Assembly: GCA_012845835.1 (NCBI GenBank)
Contig: JABAKD010000015.1
Location: 7,661,967 to 7,725,966 of the forward strand
Length of the DNA stretch: 64,000 bases
From: Undaria pinnatifida
Lineage: Eukaryota > Sar > Phaeophyceae > Laminariales > Alariaceae
Direction: 5' to 3'
The stretch's first letter is position 1; the number at the start of each line of letters is the position of its first letter. A program made the position numbers and the translations under genes. A model generated the notes under the pieces. That model was not told the origin of the DNA. It ran no database searches and saw only the letters and a program-made list of their open reading frames with translations. Shown piece by piece: positions 23,901 to 32,115 of the stretch.

Positions 23901-24286
23901 GCACTAGAAAGCAACACCTATTACCTATTATACGTTATCCATGTGGTGCCGTATACAATTATCTTTGCTTGTTACCGACGAACAGACCACTACCTACAGT
24001 GTATGGGTGTAGCTACAAACCACCCATTCTGTTTTTTTTTTTGCCCCCCGGACAGACCAAGGATTCCCTGCAGGAAACTATGGACGGTGTGTTCGAGCAC
24101 GTCGGACTGCCCCCGTCTTGCGTCGAGGACAAGAGCCCCAAAAACCGGCGAGAATACCCGGCGATGGATGAAAACGCGGAGCGCCGACTTCGAGAGTTTT
24201 ATGCCCCGTACGACGATGCCTTGAAGCAGCTGCTGGGGAGGGAGACCCTGCCTTGGTCTTCTGGGAGTGGTGCTGTAGTGTCCTAA
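6157..24286 (+). CDS. Asp/Asn beta-hydroxylase-like domain fused to sulfotransferase; 7 visible exons
   Basis: Exons 6157-6306, 11885-12149, 13702-13786, 14954-15096, 19102-19252, 20074-20173 and 24056-24286 join in phase across GT-AG introns into 374 codons plus TAA. Residues 1-50 resemble the C-terminal half of an aspartyl/asparaginyl beta-hydroxylase jelly roll, with an iron-ligand-type His and a 2-oxoglutarate-type Arg in NNQAKHAVTN...RSRVHLILD. From about residue 85 follows a sulfotransferase: 5'-phosphosulfate loop GGQKCGTTLLYE, then GESTPSYLL, the 3'-phosphate motif LRDPVKRAYSHYQ, then GHSLLGRGLYALQLQPWLE and FEHVGLPP near the C-terminus. The family transfers sulfate from PAPS to carbohydrate, lipid or protein acceptors, often in the Golgi; the acceptor here is unknown. 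Matching phases at all six junctions support one gene. The 5' end is missing, so start codon and signal sequence are unseen. Several introns carry decayed copies of the neighbouring junction. Confidence 0.82.
6605..8160 (+). repeat. two decayed copies of the exon A 3' end and donor
   Basis: The end of exon A and its donor (GGGTCCACCTCAT...GTGGAG|GTGAGG) recur at about 6617-6672 (donor-like site at 6655) and at about 8098-8145 (site at 8132). All three are followed by a related text (GCAGTCCACAG, GGCCCACATATC, GAGTCCGCACATC) and then GATCTAGATGATC-rich DNA. The copies keep GTGAGG but have lost exon coding. They lie in the intron between exons A and B. Confidence 0.65.
6994..7985. repeat. 519-bp recent tandem duplication
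   Basis: The segment from 6994 recurs from 7513 with only a handful of differences, an offset of exactly 519 bp. The first copy ends with an extra internal duplication of a piece of about 46 bp that includes TATGACACTCAATATTCACC. Both copies are AT-richer than the exons and encode nothing recognisable; apparent 60-130 codon frames in them are chance. The high identity means the event is much younger than the nearby junction copies. It sits in the intron between exons A and B. Confidence 0.9.
8954..8997. repeat. (CAA)n microsatellite
   Basis: About 14 uninterrupted CAA triplets lie inside the exon B acceptor array. They look like an expansion of the AACAACAAC text that follows each array unit. 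Confidence 0.95.
9017..9125 (-). repeat. dispersed repeat family D1, partial copy
   Basis: It contains GCGATGTCTGCCTGGTCGG, GAAAACCCGACGTG and CGACTACGGCCATGCAT. The same text occurs at 9858-10160 and 19300-19432 (this orientation) and reversed at 24428-24755, 49866-50065 and 51370-51482. The family is about 330 bp at its longest. No coding sequence or clear terminal repeat is visible, so its class is unknown. Confidence 0.75.
9553..9857 (+). mobile_element. SINE (tRNA-derived family), full-length copy
   Basis: It starts CCGGTCGCCCCGGTG, has a pol III B-box-like AGTTCGAGCCCC, a shared body (GCGGAAAGCGCGAGAGCGTG, GCGCGATAAAAATTGAAGGC, GACCACAGCTTGTCCAGAAG) and ends in an A-run. Other copies are at 32812-33102 (-), 33843-34150 (+), 47972-48290 (-) and a variant at 52840-53102 (-) with an intact A box. 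SINEs are moved by LINE machinery; none is in the window. Confidence 0.82.
9858..10160 (-). repeat. dispersed repeat family D1, long copy
   Basis: Its reverse complement matches 24428-24755 almost end to end, including TGTGGCCACTTCCAGAAACAG, CTGCCTCGTGGGTG, the AGTCCGCCTC block and GTCCGCCTGGTTGGTGAAAAC. It abuts the A-tail of the SINE at 9857, so one element probably inserted next to or into the other. Confidence 0.75.
10686..10985. repeat. tandem pair of dispersed family D3 fragments
   Basis: Two units of about 185 bp each contain TTGCAAGTACC, CAGCTTGCAAAGATGAG and CCGTCGAACTCACGGCT or a near variant. The text matches an end of the larger repeats at 30120-30405, 31665-32115 and 33355-33665. 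Confidence 0.65.
11885..12149 (+). CDS. exon B: hydroxylase end and sulfotransferase PAPS loop
   Basis: The exon starts after CCAACCAACAG at phase 0 and ends one base into a codon at donor GTGAGT. It encodes 88 codons: DYPLEIVRLSPGANLAQTRRSID, then DPAFVILGGQKCGTTLLYECLNQHP, then ETHFFDW. The GGQKCGTT loop, with its Lys, binds the 5'-phosphosulfate of PAPS. I chose the acceptor at 11884 because it restores phase with exon A and because the same junction is the unit of the upstream array. Confidence 0.83.
12150..13340 (+). repeat. tandem decayed copies of the exon B 3' end and donor
   Basis: The last 90 bases of exon B plus donor and about 140 bases of intron repeat with a period of 233-239 bp. 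Donor-like sites stand at 12383, 12622 and 12861 after the true one at 12150; a fifth remnant (GCTGTGAGTTGGCC) is near 13317. Each unit shows a G-rich GATAAAAGGGGGG-like stretch, GACG with a run of T, GAAGACCGT, CAGCAGC, then GTGAGTTGG. Short telomere-like GGTTAGGG stretches occur in the units (12240-12270, 12710-12735). The coding frame is lost in all copies. Confidence 0.82.
13341..13701 (+). other. C-rich polypyrimidine stretch before exon C
   Basis: It consists almost only of C and T with short A/G interruptions from 13428 to 13665, then GTATACATGCACCCCGTCGATGATGCAG, the exon C acceptor. Proline-rich open frames here (for example 13416-13928) are composition artefacts. Confidence 0.75.
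13702..13786 (+). CDS. exon C: sulfotransferase GESTPSYLL segment
   Basis: The 85 bases are bounded by GATGCAG and a GTGCGA donor. Joined to exon B they read RDF-Y-MRFFDRQRLERHPSIVTGE-STPSYLLRG; GESTPSYL is the conserved segment that precedes the 3'-phosphate motif in this family. The donor was chosen because it alone gives phase with exon D. Confidence 0.78.
13787..14953 (+). other. intron C: GATCTG-rich repeat, D2 copy, triplicated acceptor
   Basis: 13880-14100 belongs to the GATC(T/A)GAT-rich dispersed family. 14459-14530 is a reversed copy of family D2 (GGGATGCGTGATCAGTGGCC). 14545-14572 has CCCTAA-type telomere-like repeats. 14704-14725 is a C-run. 14730-14953 is a tandem array of the exon D acceptor (units of about 105 bp): GATTTGCTGCGACCTTCCAG|GGATC near 14752, GCTTTGCTGCGGCCTTCCAG|AGATT near 14851, and the true site CTTCCAG|AGATCTGG at 14953. 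Confidence 0.75.
14954..15096 (+). CDS. exon D: 3'-phosphate-binding motif of sulfotransferase
   Basis: It encodes DLVIPRLKRVAGKTRLLVM, then LRDPVKRAYSHYQMAVDP and GTPAQLKSRG. The Arg and Ser of LRDPVKRAYS bind the 3'-phosphate of PAPS. The acceptor TTCCAG and donor GTGGGC keep phase. A decayed copy of the exon's last 70 bases lies 1.07 kb downstream at 16163-16232 with the donor destroyed. Confidence 0.85.
15215..15705. repeat. three-unit tandem repeat in intron D
   Basis: Units begin near 15251, 15385 and 15547 and share a CCTTCGGAG-type start, GGGGTGACGCAAGGCTGATG and GATTCAGCG(G/A)AAAGAGCG. The last two also share GTTCATCGGGTTGGAAGAT and GTAATGCCGGCATAGACG and are nearly identical. GATCTAGATGATCT stretches separate the first two units. 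No coding content. Confidence 0.85.
15706..19101 (+). other. rest of intron D: repeat mosaic
   Basis: 15910-16050 is a GATCTGT-rich family copy. 16163-16232 is the exon D echo. 16270-16385 and 17235-18150 hold family D5 (TTTTCCGACGATTTTGGG, GTTTCCAGTTGTAAAGG, GAGTGCTACGGCTATC). 16390-16555 is a D2 copy (GCCATTGACCACGCATCC). 17660-17850 is a GGGTCGGGTC minisatellite. 18800-18905 is a reversed D2 copy. 18560-19060 is mostly C/T (CCCTTTCCTTGT repeats), leading to the exon E acceptor GCTTGCGTTAG. Confidence 0.7.
19102..19252 (+). CDS. exon E: sulfotransferase mid-domain
   Basis: It encodes GGGGWNNKTFEQVVEEEEAS, then SPSEFARDYLASRPSGYGGH, and splits the Arg/Ser codon at donor GTATAG. The segment corresponds to the variable helix region between the 3'-phosphate motif and the 'LLGRGLY' helix. 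I chose the acceptor GCGTTAG at 19101 because it completes the Gly codon left by exon D; the nearer AACAAG would break phase. Confidence 0.77.
19253..20073 (+). repeat. intron E with tandem copies of the exon F acceptor; D1 fragment
   Basis: 19300-19432 is a partial D1 copy. From about 19510 a unit of about 170-180 bp repeats four times, the last being the true junction. It contains a run like ACAAACATT..CAGT(G/C)(A/G)(G/C)TCCCT, C-rich text with ATGCTA, CAAACG(A/C)TGA(A/T)C, then the exon F start CTTCTTGGGACGAGGGC or CTGCTGGGACGAGGGCTGTA and a TTCAGCTGCAGCCGTG-like end. Copies near 19710 and 19858 are clear, one near 19527 is weak. Confidence 0.78.
20074..20173 (+). CDS. exon F: LLGRGLY segment of sulfotransferase
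   Basis: It encodes S-LLGRGLYALQLQPWLEAF and GREQIKVYFLEEVVE and ends phase 0 at donor GTGAGG. The 'G.Y..QL..WL..FGREQ..V..FE' pattern is conserved in heparan-sulfate-like and bacterial/algal sulfotransferases. GTTGTG nine bases earlier is a weaker alternative donor. Confidence 0.84.
20174..23390 (+). other. intron F, 5' part: GATCTG family and 170-bp minisatellite
   Basis: 20200-20540, 22365-22620 and 22980-23200 are members of the GATCTG-rich dispersed family (shared text TCTGATCTGTCCGAC or close, ACATGATCTGTAGGCC). 20640-21260 holds D5-like text (TTTTCCGACGGCG). 21310-21355 is a GGGTT repeat. 21700-22345 and 22625-22735 are a minisatellite of about 170 bp built from CC(C/A)ACCCGGACCTGA and CCCTCCAAA(C/T)TGACC, interrupted by the GATCTG element. 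No coding segment was recognised. Confidence 0.72.
23391..24055 (+). repeat. about five decayed copies of the exon G acceptor
   Basis: The true acceptor is a T-run followed by TTGCCCCCCGGACAG|ACCAAG. Related sites recur upstream at roughly 90-bp steps: TTACAGACGGACAGACCACC (23391), GACTAACAGACAGGCCACC (23498), CACGGCGGACAGATCGC (23778), CACGGGCAGATCGCC (23869) and CGACGAACAGACCACTACC (23968). Most follow TTTTTTGTT-like runs, and several spacers share CCTACTATGCACCAGGTA-like text. All keep AG. Confidence 0.75.
24056..24286 (+). CDS. exon G: C-terminal exon of the sulfotransferase
   Basis: It starts phase 0 after GGACAG and encodes TKDSLQETMDGVFEHVGLPP, a basic linker, then AERRLREFYAPYDDALKQLL and ends VVS-TAA at 24284-24286. 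'F.FLGLPP' and the final 'L...Y...N..L..LLGR' helix are typical C-terminal features of the family. The terminal exon extends into 3' UTR of unknown length; a G-rich tract begins about 10 bases on. Confidence 0.86.
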   Translation, partial: TKDSLQETMDGVFEHVGLPPSCVEDKSPKNRREYPAMDENAERRLREFYAPYDDALKQLLGRETLPWSSGSGAVVS

Positions 24287-24427
24287 TGAAGCAGAGAGGG
24301 GGGGGGGGGGAGCTGTAGGAGCCTAATATCTAATCAGAGAGGCAGTGAAAGAGAGAGGGGGAGGCGGGGGGGGGGGGAGGGGGGAGATAGAGACAAATAG
24401 GGGGGGGCGAGGGGGGTGGCGTGTAAT

Positions 24428-24755
24428 CATTGCTATGCATAGCCGTAGTCGTATGCCCATAGCTATTAGACCCCGGCATACCTACAATGCGGGGGTGGAG
24501 CACGTCGGGTTTTCACTGACCAGGCAGACATTGCTTGCACCATGCGTAAAGCGACGTGAGGTGTTCGGCGAGTCGCATGAAGGGTGAGCTGCCTCCTACT
24601 AAAAGCCTCTTTGAAGGCGGACTTCGGCACGTTGTGCGTACTTTCTTGCATATGGATGACAGCGTCGTATGGCCTAATTTGCGTTCTAGGGTGTGGCCGC
24701 TTTCAGAGACAGCAATGGGTATGCTGCGCAACTGCCTCGTGGGTGCCTTACCATG
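24428..24755 (+). repeat. dispersed repeat family D1, longest copy
   Basis: It runs from GCATAGCCGTAGTCGTATG through CACGTCGGGTTTTCACTGAC, AGCGACGTGAGGTGTTCGGC, GAAGGCGGACTTCGGCAC and GTGTGGCCGCTTTCAGAGAC to CTGCCTCGTGGGTGCC. Matching pieces occur at 9017, 9858, 19300, 49866 and 51370. It lies just 3' of the sulfotransferase stop. Confidence 0.78.
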
Positions 24756-27460
24756 TACCAGTACCTGGTACACGCTATGACAAGTGATACGATCATCCCC
24801 TTTGCGCGGAGTTAAGGTTCTGCACCCCGTACAATAGATGCACTGTAACTCGACCATCATAATGTCGGAGGGGGGGCGCGAGAAAGTTTGCGAGCGACTT
24901 AGAGGGGTAGTATTGTGCCCTCGTTTGATTGGTCCACGTTTGCTTTTGTCGGCGCTGATGGGTCAGCATTTTCCGCAGCTCTCGTTTGATTGGTTGGTAT
25001 TTGCAGTACCTTTCGTTTGACCGCCCACATTTGATTGGGTTGTCTTCGGTTGGTTTGTCTATATTTTCAGTGGTAGTGTGATACGTGCGCACGTAGTCTA
25101 GAGGTAAAGCTATTTCTTGCCCCGCCGTTTTCTTGCCGTTTTCGATTTTTTTTTGTTTTTTTTTTGTGCAAAATCCTTGGTCGACATGTGACATGTGTGC
25201 TTTTGAAGTGGTTTTTGCAGATGTTGACGCGCAGCTGTAACCCAACTCGCTGCAGGAGGAGGCTGTGGTGTGTGGAGGGCGATACGTTGCGATCGGCGTG
25301 CAGGGATACCGCCGTTGCGCCCTCGCTTTGATTGGTCCTCGTATTCAGTATCCCTTTTTTCATTGGTTCTTTTTTTTGGTGTGACCGTCCTTTTGTTTTG
25401 ATCGACGTTTGCGATAGCCCTCGTTTCGTCGGTCAACGGTGCGATAACGTTCTCGCTTTGGTCTCGCTGTTTTTTTTGTTTTTTGCAGCTAACCAACCCT
25501 AAGATGGTGACAAATAGACCCCATTTCCCGAATAACAAGTGTTTTTTTTGCCAACTCGAAGAAGGTGGACGGTTTCTTTGAGGGGTAACTATGCAGCACC
25601 AGTGACAGTGACAGTATCAGCATCAGCAGCAGCATTAGCAGCACGAGCAGCACCATCACCAACACCATGCTCTCTAGGAGCAGATCAGCTCGCGGTTGTA
25701 GTAGCTTGGGCGGTCGTCTTTTTTACCTGTTGCCTTTGTTGTGGATGTCAAGCTCGTCTCGCGGTGGGCGACAACGCGGCGGCTCGAGGAGAGGGGGCGG
25801 TGAAGGTTGTTCGTTCTGTGACTCGCCACCCGTCAGCTGGTCCGCGGTTGATGTTGAGTTTGTGGCTGTGCAAAGTAGGACCTGGCGACTGGCGACAGGT
25901 GAGAGATGATTCCCTTGTCGCGCTGGTGTTGATCTTGAGCGCCCCTTGCGCTTGTTGTGATGAAGTGGTACTTCCTTTTGGCCCCGGGGTCCATCAGCCC
26001 GATACACGATTAGACGGGTCTACACAACAGTAAAAACGGTTTCATTCTTTAAAAGATATTGGAAACTAAAAAAAGAGCACGATAATTAACCATTACCCAC
26101 TAGACATCACGAAAGTAGCCGGGCAACTGTTGTTGTTGTGGTTGTTGTTGTTGTTCTCACATTAACTCGCATAATCAAGTCCGTGGTCACAGGGCAGGCT
26201 CCAGTCACTCTGGAGCTGAGGAATACCCCAGGGAAAACACACACACAACCCAAGGTGGTACACGCGTATATCACAGCTGACGCAATTCATGCCTCCACCA
26301 GAAACATATAAAAGTGAAATCGGGAGTCAATCTACGATGTGCCAGGTCCATGCCGGTGCATACGTCTCATTACTCACGCCTGGAGAAACCAACTACAGTA
26401 TTCCGATTGCCACCCAAGGAAGACTACCACGTACGTAGATATTACACGTAGTATCTATCATTACGCATACGCACGACAGGCGTAAGTCGATTGGAGAAAA
26501 GAAACAAAGAAAAGAAGAAACAAATAAAAGAAAAGAAGAAACAGGACACCTAACACCGACCAGCCCAAACGAGTTTATAGTTACATGTACTTGTATTTAG
26601 TAGGAGAGTATCAGGCAGAATATCGCTGCCGCGAACAATCATACCGTGGTACCAAGCTGCGACGATGGATGTAAGGAAACTCGGTGTGTTTTCTTCACAT
26701 TACCAAACAGATATTTCCACCCATATTGCCGCTGTACCCCGAGTGAGGGATGCGTGGTTGGTCGGTGTCGGGAAGCGTGCCCCCTCTCATGGGTACGGTG
26801 TCTTTTTAGTCTCTCCTCATGGCTCGCTGGCTAGGCTCAAATCTAAGTATATACATAAGTTATATATAACGCTAAAAGGCAGACAGGACAGGACTACGAC
26901 GGCAGGGTAGGGCAGGGTAGTGAGATGAGGGGCGTCCTGCTTGTCCCACCATCGTCACCTGCATTATCGCCCACCTATGATGACCTTGACGTGAGTTTGA
27001 CATCTATCGTCACGTGGTTTCACCTCAACCATGAAATTGTTTCACGTCGAATCTATGAACTATCCTTGTACGGAGGACATTCCATTACAATAGACCTAGA
27101 CTATACATCCGGCACAACCAGTGTGCGCGCCGATGCCTCCTAGAGAGACGAGCTATCCCTGTGGTCACAAATTACGAAACACTGGCTCATGGTCTGTCAC
27201 CTGCGAACTGTTCCTGACGACAGTGAGTGGTGTCCATACCTTCATCATCACCCCCGTACCCAATACAACAACAAAGCTAATAACAAAGTAACGTGATACT
27301 TTAACAAACAAAAACACAGCAAAAAAGATGACACCACCCAGCCGGCGTCGGTCGGTGCAGCACCCGCTGTCGTGTTTCGGAACCCTCCACCAGTAGTTGG
27401 ATACTCATTGTCTTGTTTCGGTAACCCGTTGCAAACCCTGCGCCTACCTACATGACACCA
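24756..27460. other. intergenic; ATTGGT-rich stretch and an anonymous open frame
   Basis: 24900-25460 repeats CTCGTTTGATTGGT-like units several times (near 24923, 24982, 25030, 25323), so inverted CCAAT boxes are frequent; this could be promoter-like or another decayed tandem. 25600-25670 is a CAGCAGCA-type stretch. An open frame without an ATG covers 25539-26033 (+); I recognise no domain in it and do not call it a gene. 26640-26850 has weak similarity to family D2. The rest shows nothing recognisable. Confidence 0.45.
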
Positions 27461-28045
27461 GCGACCCCCCCCGAAGCCTCCCGACGGCACGTATATCGCA
27501 CGTCCTCAACAACTTCACCACCAAATCCCCTTCATACTATGTCACTCAACAACCTTGATCGCGCCGCTTCGTCGACGCCGTTTCCTCCGTCGGAGGTTTC
27601 CTCTGGTACAAGGCGATCGATCGTCTGTGGTGGCTCGGAAACAAACACCGCGCATACTCCGCCACTTTCGTTCTGTCTCCTACCGGGTACTCTACGGCAC
27701 ATGGCGCGGACCGCCGCTCACGATTTCTGCATCTTCATGCGCGAAGAAATATTCCTCATGCGCGATATTGCGTGAAACGTGGACGAGTCCCGCGGAGCCG
27801 AAATGACCAGCTCTGACTTTTGAGACGCGTCCTCGTAGCTGGGTTTTGGGTTTTTCGTGATATTGTGTGGTACTGGGCGTAACGTAGATGAGTCGCGCGG
27901 AGCTGACATCGTCGGCCCTGACGCTTTAGACTTGGTATCGGAACAAGGTTTGAGTTTTTCAATATTGTGCGGTACTGGGCGTAATGTACATGATGAGTGC
28001 GCGGAGCCGAAATCGTCGGCCCTGGTGCTTTTGACTCGTCATCAT
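27461..28045 (+). pseudogene. Ty3/gypsy chromovirus pol 3' fragment
   Basis: In shifting frames the plus strand reads HVLNNFTTKSPSYYVTQ (compare YVLNNFSKKSPPYHVT in the element at 54.9 kb), GGFLWYKAIDRLWWLG (compare GAHFWYKGDDGLWWLG at 54.6 kb), YSTAHGA and NVDESRGA. The chromodomain is missing between the first two. The tail segment with NVDESRGA is repeated about three times at roughly 100-bp steps (27775-28030). The fragment is too broken to act; it marks an old insertion in the same orientation as the host genes. Confidence 0.68.
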
Positions 28046-30119
28046 AATTGTGCTTGGCCTATCGTTCGTTCAATACGTAGTCAACGAGTCTTCTGATGTT
28101 TTTTTTTTGGCCTTTCCCCCGGTGTCCCGCTTGCTGTCTAGCGATTTTCCAGCCGCCCTCGGCTCTCATGGATGACGGCTGTAACGTTTGTAAGTTTTGG
28201 GTACACGAATACGCTCACCCCTCTAGCCTTTCGGTCACGGGGTCTCTTGCGTGCCCCAACTACGAGTTCTTGTGCCTTCTCCTCCTCCCCTTGTTGAGAT
28301 GGTCGGGCGTTTTCGTAACGCTTTCGTGTTCTCTTTGTACGAGCCCCTTCGACCCATGCGGGATTGGCGCGTGCGCTCGCATCCTTTTTGATTTTTCTTG
28401 TTTTATCTGCTCTTATCCGCCTTACTTAGTGTAGTCCGAGTAAGCGCTACGATAGATACGCATATTGCCGTGCGGTTTGCCCGTTGTTCAAGTCTCTCCG
28501 CGACATCGCTCTTGCGTCCCCCTTTCGATTTATTGCATTGTTTATCTAGGTCCGATGTTATATAGACTTAATCTCTCAACGACTGTGTGACGATTCAGTG
28601 TCGGTCAAACTCATCGTTTTTCTTGCGCCCCCGCCTTCGCGGGCGCTATCGTGTAGATCGTGACGATATCTGCTATATTTCTACATTCTTTGTACTACTT
28701 CCTTTTGCGCGTGGATAGACCGAGATTCCGCATGCATATGTCAGTTTCACCCCCTTGATCGCGCGAACGAACGTTTTGCCGTTTTTTCTCCTTGCTTGAC
28801 TTCATGAGTTTCTATCCTCATTTATTATACTAGAAAGAGTGAGCTGCGTCGCGTAAGTACGTGTTCAATTTTCTGCCCCCGTTCGTTGTCCTGGCTCGAA
28901 GTGCTTCGTGCCTGTTGCCGTGGATTGCCCTGGCTAGAAATGCTTGGCGCCTTCGCCGTGGGTCGGGTGGCAGAGGATAGTATTATTATGTTGTTAGATT
29001 TGCAGTAGCAGACCTGCCTGTATTCGGTTTCCCTGGCTCTACGTGCTTTGCCCCTCTGCCACGTACTGCTCCTGTTCGAAGTTCTTCGCGCTTTACAGTG
29101 GGTCGAGTAGATTATTTCTGTTGTATGTTTGGATCTTCAGTAGTAGTAGCAGAACGGTGTTTAGTCTGACTAGCTAGTAGTCGTGGCCCATGTAACTAGC
29201 AACACCGCTCCCCCAAGTATGGGTTTTATTTGTTCCCAGCTTTCCGGTGATTCTAGCTTGCACGTTTGGTTTTCACACACCAGTACGTCCATACGTTTGT
29301 CGTCTGATTCGCGTTGTACGCGTTCCATTGATCTTCAAGCAACGAGTTTTGTTGTCTGATTCGCTTGCACGCGTTCTGTTGGTTTTCAATACCGATGATT
29401 GGTATTTTGATGTCTGATTCGCATCATACGCGTTCTATTGTTTTCCACGTACTGGTATGTGGGACGTTTGATGCCTCTTTTGGCTTACACCCTACCAATT
29501 GGCTCTGCCTTGCACGTTAAAGGTGTGGGAGTGTGTTGTGAAGCGCCGCCGCATCTGCGATATATTATCTGAATTCTCCGCATGGGTTTAGTTCCACCTG
29601 ATCTTTGTATGAATCTGCATATACGGCCCTTCAGGGTGGGATAGTGTTATGGTATCCCCTCTACCTCGCTGGGGCGTGATGACTTGCAGCAGTTTTCCGC
29701 TTGATAGTTGGCAGGTGTTATCACCTGCCTGAACGAACGGCCCCGCGCTCCCTCCTGTCAGAAGGTGTGAGGGGGACAGCAAACAACTAAAAATACCAGA
29801 AATGTAATATCCAAGAAACCCTTGTGTGAGTGACCATTACAGAGCCAGAGACACCCCTGCATAACAGGTGTCGGTCCCTAGGCCCATATAGCCCTTATAC
29901 TACACTACATCCTCCTTTCTATCCCCGTCGACAGTGGTCTCTGGTCAGTGCTGCCGCGATCGCCCCCCCGAGGCACCTTCGCCCGCCTGAGGAAAAAACG
30001 ACGGCCAAAAAAAGCAAATAACAAGTCGAACAACAACAGCAACTAAACTAAACAAAAAAACTCTCTCGAAATCGCATTCGAATTCGGGGCATGCAAGTAG
30101 ATTGCACAGGCGACAAACA
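28046..30119. other. intergenic, T-rich; no gene recognised
   Basis: It may include the 3' end of the chromovirus fragment. There is a 22-bp GC hairpin-like text at 28636-28657 (GCGCCCCCGCC...GCGGGCGC), and short repeats of TGATTCGC(T/G)TG and ACGCGTTC(C/T) near 29290-29460. I see no coding exon or RNA gene. Confidence 0.4.
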
Positions 30120-30405
30120 ATTAAAATACACTCCATCTTTGAGATCGAACATTTCGTCGCAACTCATCGTTGCAACCTGTGGGTGATACTCCGATCGAGC
30201 GTTTTACTGGGTGTGTGTCCTCCGCTAGGATAGAGGCCTCAAACTCCCTCTAGAACTAGCTTGTACCAGGGTCAACAGGGAGTGGTGGTATTAATTAATA
30301 TGTGCACGGAAACAATAAAACCCGTTTTTGAGGCGTACAAACTCTGACGGCTGTGGAATGCACCAGTTTACTATCTATATCCTGTAGTCGTATGACCGGT
30401 GAGGG
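30120..30405 (+). repeat. dispersed repeat family D3, long copy
   Basis: It starts TTAAAATACACTCC and contains GGGTGATACTCCGATCGAGC, AGGGTCAACAGGG, AATAAAACCCGTTTTTGAGG and GTATGACCGGTGAGGGG, followed by a long G-run (30407-30460). The same order recurs at 33355-33665 and reversed within 31665-32115. No coding content. Confidence 0.75.
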
Positions 30406-30411
30406 GAGGGC

Positions 30412-30442
<31 letters not shown>

Positions 30443-30489
30443 GAAAGGGGGGGGGGGGATAGGTCGCTTAAGTGAACAGGAGCTTATTG

Positions 30490-30660
30490 CATTCGTGATG
30501 CTAGTACGCGATGGTGGGGGCGGTGGCGGGGGGGGTGGGGTGCACTCAATTGTTTCTTGCCTTAGTCATTTGGCCATTGACCACACAAGCCTTTCGATCG
30601 AGACGGGGCAACGTTCCTGCTCCTAACAGAGACACACCTCCAACATTTTGGCGCTCATCA
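30490..30660 (+). repeat. dispersed repeat family D2 copy
   Basis: It holds G-rich text, then CTCAATTGTTTCTTGCCTTA, TTGGCCATTGACCACACAAG and CAACGTTCCTGCTCCTAAC. It matches 4905-5080 and 16390-16555 (same strand) and 14459-14530 and 18800-18905 (reversed). Confidence 0.72.
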
Positions 30661-31664
30661 CGCTTCTTCCAAATACTGCATAGAAACTGTTTGTTTGTTA
30701 TCCTATCCCCTTCCTGTTTCGCCGTCTGTGGCCACCATATATCTCCTAGGATAGCGATCGTTTTCTCGTTACTCTCTAGAGTCGTTTCTACGGTAGTACC
30801 CCCCCCACTTTTCTTTAGCGAAATCGCGGGTTTTGGAACCGGCTCCCGGCCGTATCTCCTGAAAATACGGTGCCCCTTGCCACCCCGACGTCATCGTTCA
30901 ATGGTCCTTTGCAAGCTAAGAATTCCTATGAAGAGTTTTTTTTTCATAGCATCCTTCCTCGTGTCAAGTAGCCATGAAACGTGCGTTAAAGAAAATCGCT
31001 GTGTTTTTTTGGGGGGCTATCTATCGTAGTAGTGTCATTCTCTTCTACTAGTCTACCAACAAAACTCTTCCGTGTCACATTCGTCTATTTTTCTCATCTC
31101 CTTCTCTAACACATCTCTTTCCTCTTTGAATATTCTACATTCTTCTCCTACTGTGTGTGTCCTATTCTCTATTATTGTTGTGCCACACGGGCACACATGT
31201 GCATCCACGTCCTCCTCCACTCCCGACTACGACTACAGTATACTACTGGTAGTATAGTCTATATATTTCTTCTTTCTGGTAGGTCCAGGTCCCTCAAACG
31301 AAATCGCGCGCGCGCGGGAGGTTAGTTGGACCTTGAGAACCAATTAATTAATTGAATGAATTGGAGCTACTACTACTGCATGGATAGCTCGAAAGGTAAA
31401 GCATGAGATATAATAGCCATCCATGCCGTAGCTCCAATACCCCCCCCCCCCTCCCCCCGTCCCCCCCCACGCCCCTTCCTTCCCCACCCGCACCATCGCC
31501 TAGACCTAGCACCATGTTTGTAGTAAGTTCCTACCCGGGTATACATTTACGCGATCTAAAGCGGTTAAATATCCCCATCCCTCCTTTTCCTCCCCCCCCC
31601 CTTTCGAACACTCCCCCCCCCTTCATCACCTATTATTACTGTACCAGGTAGGTACGATTTGCAG

Positions 31665-32115
31665 GATATACATGATAAACTGATGATGCGTTCCTCCCAC
31701 AACCAACCGTCAGATTTGTCCCCTTCAAGGGTTTATAGCTGCTGCACAGATTGATTTGACTCCCCCCTCTACTACCCCGCCCCCCCCGCCCCCGGCCCCC
31801 ACGCCTTAAAAAACTCTCCGCCCTCCCCTCACCGGCTGTACGACTTACAGGATATACTTGATAAACTGATGCTTCCACAGCTAGCTGTCAGATTTGTCCC
31901 CCTCAGAAACGGTTTTTTTTATAGTTTCCGCGCACAGACTGGTTAACATCACCCTGTTGACCCTGTTACAAGCTAGCTACAGTGTAATTCCAAGGGGAGT
32001 CGCCGACCTACATCCTTAATGAGGACACACACCCAGTAATACGCGCGATCGGAGTATCACGCACAGCTTGCAAATATGAGTTTCGATGAAATCTTCGATC
32101 TCACAGCTGGAGTGT
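31665..32115 (-). repeat. dispersed repeat family D3, reversed, partly duplicated
   Basis: The end text (GTACGA(T/C)TT, CAGGATATAC, GATAAACTGATG, GTCAGATTTGTCCCC) occurs twice (31665 and 31848), then the rest of the element continues through ACCCTGTTGACCCTGTTACA and GATCGGAGTATCACGCACAG. It is the reverse complement of the 33355-33665 copy. Confidence 0.72.

Noticed and set aside
25539-26033. 164-codon open frame with a hydrophobic stretch
   Set aside because: It has no ATG at its start, no recognised domain and begins in a T-run; possible but unsupported.
30407-30460. Long G-run as a structured regulatory element
   Set aside because: Homopolymer runs of this kind follow several D2/D3 copies and may be length artefacts; nothing more can be said from the sequence.
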